Below are positions 6,113 through 11,933 of a DNA stretch of 11,933 bases, piece by piece. Below the pieces are notes generated by a model. The model was not told the DNA's origin. It saw nothing but the letters and a program-made list of their open reading frames with translations, and did not search any database. The DNA is taken from assembly GCA_007116445.1 (NCBI GenBank), contig SKIM01000013.1:1-11933 (forward strand). Direction: 5' to 3'. The position numbers and the translations under genes are program-made. The DNA comes from Natronohydrobacter sp. GTDB taxonomy: Bacteria; Pseudomonadota; Alphaproteobacteria; Rhodobacterales; Rhodobacteraceae. Positions within the stretch are counted from its first letter, which is position 1, and each line of letters starts with the position of its first letter.

Positions 6113-7468
6113 ATGTTCGTGCGCAATCTTGCCCTTGCGGCCCTGCTACCCCTTGCGTTTGCCCTACCGCTCGCCGCCCAACCCGTCGCGCATCATGTGC
6201 TGGACAACGGGCTGGAAGTGGTCGTGATCGAAGACCGCCGCGCGCCGGTTGTGGTCAACATGGTATGGTATCGCGCCGGAGCCGCTGACGAACCGCCGGG
6301 CCAGTCAGGGATCGCGCATTTTCTTGAACATCTGATGTTCAAGGGCACCGAAACCACCGACCCGGGAGAGTTCTCGGCCGTGGTCGAGGCCAATGGCGGG
6401 CGAGACAATGCTTTCGTGTCATGGGATTACACTGGGTTTTTCCAGCGCGTCGCCGCTGACCGGCTGGACCTGATGATGCAGATGGAAGCGGATCGCATGG
6501 TTAACCTCTCCTTCACCGAGGCCGAGTGGCTGCCTGAGCGTGGCGTGATTCTCGAAGAACGCGGGCAGGTCCTGGAAAGCCGCGTTGGCGCGCAGTTCAA
6601 CGAGACCATGCTGGCCGCACTCTATAAATCGCACCCGTACGGCGTGCCCATCCTTGGCTGGCGGCACGAGATGGAAACGCTGACTGGCGATATGGCGATG
6701 GAGTTCTACCGCACGCATTACGGCCCCAACAACGCCGTGGTCGTGATCGCTGGCGATGTCGATACAGACGCGGCCCTCGCCAAGGCGGAGCGGCATTTCG
6801 GCCCGATGCCGCCCAATCCCGCCATCGAACCCCGCACCCGCCCGATGGAGCCGCCGCATCTGGCCGGGCGCCGCCTGAGTTTCGAAGACTCGCGCGTCGG
6901 CACGCCCTATGTCAGCCGCATGTATCTTGCCCCCGTGCGCCGATCGGACGATCAGTCCGAGGCGGCGGCGCTACAAATGCTCGCCGCCCTTCTGGGCGGC
7001 AGTGCGGCAACGTCTGTACTGGAACGGCGGCTGAATTTTGACGAAGGCATCGCGCTCTCGGCCTGGGCCAGCTATAATGGGCTGGCGCGCGATTACGGGG
7101 TGTTCAGTATCGGCATAGCCCCGGTCGAAGGGGTCTCGCTGGAAGAGGCCGAAGCGGCGATGGATCGGGTCATTGCCGAATTCCTCGAGGAAGGGGTCGA
7201 TCTCGAGCAGTTCGAGCGCGTCCGCCGCCAGTTGCGCGCCTCTGAAATCTTCGCGCTTGACGATACCCAGCGTCGCGCACGGCAATTCGGCGTGGCGCTC
7301 AGCGTCGGACTGACCATTGATGATGTGACCGGCTGGATTGACGCGCTGGAGGCCGTGACCCCTGACGATGTCATCGAAGCCGGTCAGATGCTGCTCGATA
7401 CCCGCGCCTCGGTCACGGGCTATCTGACCACACCGCAACCCGAGCAGCGCGCGGAGGTAAGCCAGTGA
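6113..7468 (+). CDS. M16B zinc peptidase, catalytic subunit, periplasmic
   Basis: A 451-residue protein of the pitrilysin/mitochondrial-processing-peptidase family. Residues 1-22 form a Sec signal peptide (hydrophobic core LALAALLPLAFALPL, then AAQ), so it should act in the periplasm. The inverted zinc motif H69-F-L-E72-H73 is intact. The third ligand is expected 76 residues after the second His, and Glu149 in GVILEERGQ is exactly there. The protein has the two homologous halves of M16 (about 25-230 and 240-450). Family members degrade or trim peptides inside a clamshell chamber. The next gene encodes an M16 protein without the zinc site, starting inside this gene's stop codon (GTGA, 7465-7468), so the two are probably a heterodimer made in equal amounts. 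The physiological substrate cannot be told from the sequence. Confidence 0.93.
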   Translation: MFVRNLALAALLPLAFALPLAAQPVAHHVLDNGLEVVVIEDRRAPVVVNMVWYRAGAADEPPGQSGIAHFLEHLMFKGTETTDPGEFSAVVEANGGRDNAFVSWDYTGFFQRVAADRLDLMMQMEADRMVNLSFTEAEWLPERGVILEERGQVLESRVGAQFNETMLAALYKSHPYGVPILGWRHEMETLTGDMAMEFYRTHYGPNNAVVVIAGDVDTDAALAKAERHFGPMPPNPAIEPRTRPMEPPHLAGRRLSFEDSRVGTPYVSRMYLAPVRRSDDQSEAAALQMLAALLGGSAATSVLERRLNFDEGIALSAWASYNGLARDYGVFSIGIAPVEGVSLEEAEAAMDRVIAEFLEEGVDLEQFERVRRQLRASEIFALDDTQRRARQFGVALSVGLTIDDVTGWIDALEAVTPDDVIEAGQMLLDTRASVTGYLTTPQPEQRAEVSQ

Positions 7469-8760
7469 AACGCCTGATCGCCCTCTTTGTCATAATCGCC
7501 TTTCCGCTTCGCGCAGAGGTGGACATAACGCCCGTCACCTCACCCTCGGGGCTGGAAGCCTGGCTGGTCGAGGAACGCTCGATCCCCTTCATTGCGCTGG
7601 AACTGGTCTTTGCCGGCGGTGCGAATATCGAGGCTGATGAACAGGCCGGGGCTGTCAGTCTGATGACCTCGCTTCTGAACGAGGGCGCGGGCGACATGGA
7701 CGCGCAGGCCTTCGCCGCCCGTACCGAGGAGCTCGCCGCTCGACTCCGTTTTGATTCGGGGCGCGATACGGTCACGGTTTCGGCGCGCTTTCTGACCGAA
7801 GATGCCGAGGCCGTGATCAACCATTTGCGCCTTGCCCTGACTGAGCCACGCTTTGACGATGATGCCATCGAGCGCGTTCGCAGGCAGATGCTGGCCAGCC
7901 TGCGCCGCGAGGCGCTCGATCCCAACACACTCGCTGCGCGCAGCTTTGCCCGCGCCGCGTTTGACGGCCACCCCTATGCCCGCGAAACCAATGGCACGCC
8001 CGAGACCGTCGCCGCGCTGGACCGCAGCGCGCTGCAGACCGCGCATCAGGGCGCGATTGCGCGCGATCGCGTCTTTATCGGCGCGGCAGGCGATATTGAT
8101 GCCGAACAACTGGGCAGCCTGATAGACCGGCTGTTCGACGGGATCCCCGAGGAAAGTGCCCCCTTGCCGGAACCTGTCAGCTTTCAGGCCAAGCCGGGAC
8201 TGGAGATCGTGCCCTTCGACGGGCCGCAGTCGGTGGTCGCATTCGGCCATGCCGGTATCCCGCGCGACGATGATGACTTTCTCGCGGCTTTTGTTGTAAA
8301 TCAGATCTTCGGTGGCGGCCGCTTCGGCACCAGACTGATGCGCAATCTGCGCGAGGAACGCGGGCTAACCTATGGTGTCGGCTCGTTTCTCTCTGCCGGG
8401 CTTTTGGGCCATAGCTATCAGGGTCGCGTTTCCACCGACAACGCGAATGTTGAAACAGTGATAGAGCTGCTGCGCGAGGAATGGGCGCGCATGGCTTCGG
8501 ATGGAATCACCGATGCAGAGCGTGAGCGTATCGTCACCTATCTGACGGGTGCCTACCCGCTGCGCTTTGATGGCAATTCCTCCATCGCCTCGATCATGGC
8601 CTCAATGCAGTATCAGGGGTTCGATATCGATTATGTCAACCGGCGCAATGACATGGTGCGCGCGCTGACGCTGGAGGAGTTGAACGCGGCTGCCGCGCGG
8701 CTTTTTGACCCCGAGGCGCTGTTCTTCGTGGTCGTGGGCCAGCCCGTCGGGTTGAACTGA
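7465..8760 (+). CDS. M16B peptidase-like protein, non-catalytic (R/Y) partner subunit
   Basis: A 431-residue M16 family protein starting at a GTG that overlaps the previous stop by 4 bp, with GGAGGT (7453-7458) 6 nt upstream. Residues 1-17 (MKRLIALFVIIAFPLRA) are a signal peptide, so it too is periplasmic. Where the catalytic partner has AHFLEH, this protein has VSLMTS (64-69): Ser65, Thr68 and Ser69 replace the zinc ligands, so it cannot bind zinc in the usual way. Its second half has LREERGLTYGV (295-305), the segment that carries the conserved Arg/Tyr pair of M16B partner subunits, which helps bind substrate next to the other subunit's zinc site. This division of labour is known for bacterial M16B heterodimers and for mitochondrial processing peptidase. 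Translational coupling supports co-assembly. It is not a decayed gene: the frame is intact and full length. Confidence 0.92.
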   Translation: MKRLIALFVIIAFPLRAEVDITPVTSPSGLEAWLVEERSIPFIALELVFAGGANIEADEQAGAVSLMTSLLNEGAGDMDAQAFAARTEELAARLRFDSGRDTVTVSARFLTEDAEAVINHLRLALTEPRFDDDAIERVRRQMLASLRREALDPNTLAARSFARAAFDGHPYARETNGTPETVAALDRSALQTAHQGAIARDRVFIGAAGDIDAEQLGSLIDRLFDGIPEESAPLPEPVSFQAKPGLEIVPFDGPQSVVAFGHAGIPRDDDDFLAAFVVNQIFGGGRFGTRLMRNLREERGLTYGVGSFLSAGLLGHSYQGRVSTDNANVETVIELLREEWARMASDGITDAERERIVTYLTGAYPLRFDGNSSIASIMASMQYQGFDIDYVNRRNDMVRALTLEELNAAAARLFDPEALFFVVVGQPVGLN

Positions 8761-8763
8761 CGC

Positions 8764-8800
8764 TTGGCAGGGGTCGGGATGGCGTGCTATATCCTGTGGG
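8764..8800 (+). promoter_or_regulatory. Candidate mutL promoter placed for a leaderless transcript
   Basis: TTGGCA (8764-8769, 5 of 6 to consensus) is followed after 18 nt by TATATC (8788-8793), with an extended -10 TG at 8785-8786. The normal 6-7 nt from the -10 puts the first transcribed base at about 8800-8801, which is the A of the mutL ATG. No Shine-Dalgarno precedes this ATG, consistent with a leaderless message. The boxes are seen directly; the start site is inferred. Confidence 0.5.
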
Positions 8801-10624
8801 ATGAATGCACCAGACCGCAACATACGCCCCGAAATTCGGCAGCTTGACGAGGCCGCCGTCAACCGCATCGCGGCTGGCGAAGTGGTGGAACGACCTGCTT
8901 CAGCGGTCAAGGAACTGGTCGAGAATGCGCTGGATGCCGGGGCGGGGCGGATCGAGATCGCTTATGCCGACGGTGGCAAGACGCTGATCCGCGTGCGCGA
9001 TGATGGCCATGGGATGGGGCCCGAAGACCTGCCGCTGGCGCTGTCGCGCCACGCGACCTCGAAGATCGACGGCTCGGACCTTCTGAACATCCGCAGCTTC
9101 GGGTTCCGGGGCGAGGCATTGCCCTCGCTCGGCGCAGTGGGGCGGCTGACGATTATCTCGCGGGTTGCGGGTGAGGACGCCGCGCGGATCTCGGTGACGG
9201 GCGGGCGCATGGGCAAACCGCGCCCCGACGCTGCCCCACAAGGCACCACCGTCGAGCTGCGCGACCTGTTCCACGCCACGCCCGCGCGGCTGAAGTTTCT
9301 GCGCTCCGACCGTGCCGAGGCGCAGGCGATCAGCGATGTCATCCGCCGACTCGCACTGGCCGAGCCATATGTCGGCTTCACTCTGAGCGATGTCTCGCAA
9401 GATGCGCCGCGCGAGATCCTGCGCCTCGATGCCGCACAGGGCGCGCTGTTCGACGCGCTCGAAGAACGCGTCGCCGCCATGCTGGGCCGCGATTTCACTG
9501 AGAACGCGCTGCGCATCGACACCGAACGCGACGGGCTGCGGCTCACGGGCTTTGCCGGTCTGCCGACTTATTCGCGCGGGGCCGCCGTGGCGCAATACCT
9601 TTTCGTCAATGGTCGCCCGGTGCGCGACAAGCTGCTGATCGGCGCGTTGCGTGCGGCCTATTCGGACGTGATGGCACGCGACCGGCACCCGGTTGTCGTG
9701 CTCAATATAGATTGCGCGCCCGAACTGGTGGATGTGAATGTCCATCCCGCCAAGACCGAAGTGCGCTTCCGCGATCCGGGGCTGGCGCGCGGATTGGTCG
9801 TATCGGGCCTGCGCCATGCACTGGCCGAACAGGGGCACCGATCAGCCAGCACGGTCGCCAGCGCAATGCTGGGCGCGATGGCAGAGCCAACGCGCCTGTC
9901 GCAGATCGACCGTCCCTCACCCCGCGCAGTACAGGGCGCGTATCGCCTGCAGGCACCTGATGCGGGCGGTCTGGCCGAGCCACAGGCACGATGGGAAACC
10001 GCGCCTTCAGCGCGCGCAGAACCTGTCAGCGAGCCGCAGTCCGACGCGCCTCTGGGCGCAGCGCGGGCGCAGATCCACGGCACTTACATCCTCGCCCAGA
10101 CGGCGCGCGGCATGGTGATCGTGGATCAGCACGCGGCCCATGAACGGCTGGTCTATGAGCGGCTCAAGGCTGCACGCGACGCGCGCGGCATCGCCGCGCA
10201 GGCGTTGCTCATCCCCGAGATTGTCGAACTGGCGGCCCATGAGGCTGCGCAGATCCTCGATCTCGCCCCCGAGCTTGCCCGTCTCGGTTTCGGGATCGAG
10301 CCTTTCGGTGGCAGCGCCGTGATGGTGCGCGAGACCCCGGCGATTCTTGGCGAGGTGGATGCGCGCGGGCTGGTTCGCGACATTCTCGACGAATTGGCAC
10401 AGCTCGGGGCCAGCGCACAGCTTGAGGCGCGCATTGACGCCGTGCTGTCGCGCATGTCCTGCCACGGCTCGATCCGCGCCGGCCGGCGGATGCGGGTGGA
10501 AGAGATGAATGCCCTGTTACGCGAGATGGAGGCGACGCCGCTCTCGGGCCAGTGCAACCACGGGCGGCCCACCTATGTCGAGTTGGGCCTCGATCAGATC
10601 GAAAAGCTCTTCGGACGGCGTTAG
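8801..10624 (+). CDS. mutL: DNA mismatch repair protein MutL, endonuclease type
   Basis: A 607-residue protein that links MutS mismatch recognition to strand incision and excision. The N-terminal GHKL ATPase has all its motifs: catalytic Glu38 and E41-N42 in KELVENALDAG, DDGHGM (67-72), RHATSKI (83-89) and GFRGEAL (101-107). A linker of about 335-420, rich in Ala, Pro and Arg, joins it to the C-terminal dimerisation domain. That domain has DQHAAHERLVYE (442-453), which fits the metal-binding endonuclease motif DQHA(X)2E(X)4E. It also has the accessory motifs SCHGSIRAG (Cys554), CNHGRP (Cys585, usually CPHGRP) and the final FGR. Such MutL proteins nick DNA themselves and occur in bacteria without MutH. 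The start at 8801 has no upstream in-frame alternative and no Shine-Dalgarno. It begins 40 bp after the M16 pair. Confidence 0.98.
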   Translation: MNAPDRNIRPEIRQLDEAAVNRIAAGEVVERPASAVKELVENALDAGAGRIEIAYADGGKTLIRVRDDGHGMGPEDLPLALSRHATSKIDGSDLLNIRSFGFRGEALPSLGAVGRLTIISRVAGEDAARISVTGGRMGKPRPDAAPQGTTVELRDLFHATPARLKFLRSDRAEAQAISDVIRRLALAEPYVGFTLSDVSQDAPREILRLDAAQGALFDALEERVAAMLGRDFTENALRIDTERDGLRLTGFAGLPTYSRGAAVAQYLFVNGRPVRDKLLIGALRAAYSDVMARDRHPVVVLNIDCAPELVDVNVHPAKTEVRFRDPGLARGLVVSGLRHALAEQGHRSASTVASAMLGAMAEPTRLSQIDRPSPRAVQGAYRLQAPDAGGLAEPQARWETAPSARAEPVSEPQSDAPLGAARAQIHGTYILAQTARGMVIVDQHAAHERLVYERLKAARDARGIAAQALLIPEIVELAAHEAAQILDLAPELARLGFGIEPFGGSAVMVRETPAILGEVDARGLVRDILDELAQLGASAQLEARIDAVLSRMSCHGSIRAGRRMRVEEMNALLREMEATPLSGQCNHGRPTYVELGLDQIEKLFGRR

Positions 10625-10631
10625 GCCCGGG

Positions 10632-10659
10632 TTGATCCGGCCCACCGGCGCGTTATGTC
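10632..10659 (+). promoter_or_regulatory. Weak candidate promoter upstream of the photolyase-like gene
   Basis: TTGATC (10632-10637) and TATGTC (10654-10659) are 16 nt apart in the 64-bp gap after mutL. Matches to sigma-70 consensus are modest (4 and 3 of 6). The gene could equally be read through from mutL; no terminator is visible in the gap. Confidence 0.25.
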
Positions 10660-10674
10660 GCGGCGTCGGCAGGT

Positions 10675-10680
10675 AAGGAG
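10675..10680 (+). promoter_or_regulatory. Shine-Dalgarno before a two-codon ORF and a TTG start
   Basis: AAGGAG lies 8 nt before the TTG at 10689, a good distance for initiation. It lies only 3 nt before an ATG at 10684, which opens the minimal frame ATG-GTT-TGA whose stop overlaps the TTG. The site supports the TTG start, which has no upstream in-frame ATG. Confidence 0.6.
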
Positions 10681-10688
10681 CTCATGGT

Positions 10689-11906
10689 TTGACAATCGGA
10701 CCGGCAACACGCGCCGAAGGACTGGCGCGACTGGAAGCCTTCGTGCCGCGCATGGGTCGGCGCTATGCGGCTTGTCGGAATTACGATCGCGGCCCCGGGC
10801 AGCATCGCGACGTCTCGTGCCTGTCGCCCTGGCTGCGGCGACGGCTTGTGACCGAGGAAGAGACAGTCATCGCTGCCTTGCGGGCGCATGGGCCGGACGG
10901 GGCCGAGAAGTTCATTCAGGAAGTGTTCTGGCGCGGCTATTTCAAAGGCTGGATGGAACGGCGACCGATCATTTGGGCGCAGTATCGCGACGGGTTGGAA
11001 CGTGACCTGGCAGCGCTGGACCATGACAGCACGCTGGCGCGTTCAGTCACACGGGCCGAGGAGGGCAGGACCGGGATCAACTGTTTCGATGCATGGGCCG
11101 AGGAACTGGTCGAGACAGGCTATCTGCACAACCATGCCCGGATGTGGTTTGCGTCGATCTGGATTTTCACGCTGCGCCTGCCCTGGCGGATCGGGGCGGA
11201 TTTCTTTTATCGCCATCTGCTTGATGGTGATCCTGCCTCGAACACGCTCTCCTGGCGCTGGGTCGCGGGGCTGCACACACGCGGGAAATTCTATGCCGCG
11301 CAAAGCTGGAATATCGCCAAATTCACCGGGCAGCGATTTGCGCCGCACGCTGGCGAACTGGCCGAGGTGACCGCGGGGCTGGACGGGCTGGAGCCCGAGG
11401 GGTTGCCGGAGATCCAGCCCTTGCGCAGGGCACGCGCGCCTGCGGCGCGCGTGCCGTCGCTGCTGCTGATAACGGAAGATGACGGGCGGCTGGAGGAGAT
11501 GGGGCTGGACCGGGTCGAGATTTGTGGGGCCGTGCGCCTCGCCGCGTCGCATCTGCGCTCGCCGCGCGAAGTGGCGCAACCTGTCGCGGCATTCGAGGAC
11601 GCAGCGCTTGACGATAGCGCGGCGCGTGCCGGGGTTGTGGCAGAGCCGATGCGCGCGGGCGTTCCAGGCGATCTGGCCACGGTTGCGGCCCGGATGGGGG
11701 CACGGCAGATCGTGACGGGATATGTGCCCGAAGGCCCGCTGCGCGACTGGCTGCGCGACGCGGCCCCGGCGCTGAAGGCGGAAGACATCGCGCTTTGCGA
11801 ATGGCAGCGCGAATGGGATCTGGCGATCTGGCCACATGCGACGGCCGGGTTCTTCAAGGTCAAGAAGCAGATCCCCCGCATCGTGGCGCAGCGGCAGTTG
11901 CTGTAA
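10689..11906 (+). CDS. FAD-binding photolyase/cryptochrome-like protein, apparently domain-swapped
   Basis: A 405-residue protein from a TTG start. Residues 8-220 match the helical FAD domain of photolyases and cryptochromes: LARLEAFVPRMGRRYAACRN (12-31), SCLSPWL (43-49), EKFIQEVFWRGYFKGW (73-88), TGYLHNHARMWFAS (143-156) and DGDPASNTLSWRWVAGLHT (179-197). By eye, Asn185 aligns with the Asn facing FAD N5 in E. coli photolyase (Asn378), and Trp189/Trp191 with Trp382/Trp384. The usual N-terminal alpha/beta antenna domain is absent. Instead residues 255-400 look like such a domain placed after the FAD domain, ending in FFKVKKQIPRIV, reminiscent of the VFTPFWRAW region that normally joins the two. 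No Fe-S cysteine cluster pattern is evident. It could repair DNA, sense light, or bind FAD for another role. It is next to mutL, which fits DNA repair but does not prove it. Confidence 0.85.
   Translation: MTIGPATRAEGLARLEAFVPRMGRRYAACRNYDRGPGQHRDVSCLSPWLRRRLVTEEETVIAALRAHGPDGAEKFIQEVFWRGYFKGWMERRPIIWAQYRDGLERDLAALDHDSTLARSVTRAEEGRTGINCFDAWAEELVETGYLHNHARMWFASIWIFTLRLPWRIGADFFYRHLLDGDPASNTLSWRWVAGLHTRGKFYAAQSWNIAKFTGQRFAPHAGELAEVTAGLDGLEPEGLPEIQPLRRARAPAARVPSLLLITEDDGRLEEMGLDRVEICGAVRLAASHLRSPREVAQPVAAFEDAALDDSAARAGVVAEPMRAGVPGDLATVAARMGARQIVTGYVPEGPLRDWLRDAAPALKAEDIALCEWQREWDLAIWPHATAGFFKVKKQIPRIVAQRQLL
11429..11455. repeat. Perfect 12-bp inverted repeat with 3-nt loop inside the photolyase-like gene
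   Basis: GGCACGCGCGCC (11429-11440) and GGCGCGCGTGCC (11444-11455) are exact reverse complements separated by TGC. The pair encodes residues 247-256, the Ala/Arg/Pro linker between the FAD domain and the C-terminal domain. No other stem of this length was found by eye in the window. In RNA it would be a very stable hairpin in mid-gene. Confidence 0.85.
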
Positions 11907-11923
11907 GCGCCCGCTCAGGGCGC
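11907..11923. terminator. Candidate hairpin terminator after the photolyase-like gene
   Basis: GCGCCC (11907-11912) and GGGCGC (11918-11923) form a perfect 6-bp stem with a 5-nt loop immediately after the TAA. No U-tract follows within the 10 bases left in the window, so it would be a weak or bidirectional terminator. The rest of the window edge shows nothing further that I can support. Confidence 0.4.
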
Positions 11924-11933
11924 CCAACCCACC

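Noticed and set aside
7540..8250. A 236-codon minus-strand frame opposite the second M16 gene.
   Set aside because: It is nested in an intact M16 gene on the plus strand with a coupled start, and its peptide has no recognisable motifs.
7465..8760. The second M16 gene as a pseudogene because the zinc motif is lost.
   Set aside because: It is full length, has its own signal peptide and Shine-Dalgarno, and keeps the Arg/Tyr segment expected of a partner subunit.
11915..11933. Possible end of a convergent minus-strand gene: reading leftward from the edge gives VGWAP then a stop at 11917-11915.
   Set aside because: Only five codons are visible. It would fit a gene ending at the shared hairpin 11907-11923, but five residues cannot support a call.

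Overview
The window is about 66% GC, tightly packed chromosomal DNA whose gene families and gene order fit an alphaproteobacterium of the order Rhodobacterales (a Rhodobacter/Roseinatronobacter-like organism). This rests on the protein families: a DUF1674 protein divergent from rsmB, a heparinase II/III-like gene between rsmB and purH, lspA followed by a DUF3035 lipoprotein, paired M16 peptidases and a MutL with an endonuclease motif. No database search was possible. I saw no mobile element, tRNA, rRNA, CRISPR array or prophage.

Layout. At the left edge (1-81, minus strand) is the 5' end of a DUF1674/SDHAF4-type gene. All other genes are on the plus strand: rsmB (16S rRNA m5C methyltransferase), a heparinase II/III-family protein, purH (last two steps of IMP synthesis), lspA (lipoprotein signal peptidase), a DUF3035 lipoprotein, two M16B peptidase-like proteins (one with the zinc site, one without), mutL (mismatch repair), and a FAD-binding photolyase/cryptochrome-like protein. 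Gaps are short (all under 125 bp). Likely transcription units are rsmB; heparinase-like/purH/lspA; DUF3035; the M16 pair; mutL; and the photolyase-like gene, though read-through between them is possible.

How the genes relate. Most are housekeeping functions without one shared pathway. There are three local links. LspA is followed by a lipoprotein that it would process. The two M16 genes overlap by 4 bp and probably form a heterodimer. mutL is followed by a photolyase-like gene, which puts two DNA-maintenance genes side by side.

The most interesting points are: (1) the last gene appears to have a photolyase FAD domain at its N-terminus and a remnant-like alpha/beta domain at its C-terminus, the reverse of the normal order, with a perfect 12-bp hairpin in the DNA of the linker; (2) the 71-bp DUF1674/rsmB intergenic region is almost mirror-symmetric, with inverted-repeat arms that could serve as a -35 box in one direction and a Shine-Dalgarno in the other; (3) mutL appears to have a promoter placed for a leaderless transcript; (4) the heparinase-like protein has no visible signal peptide.
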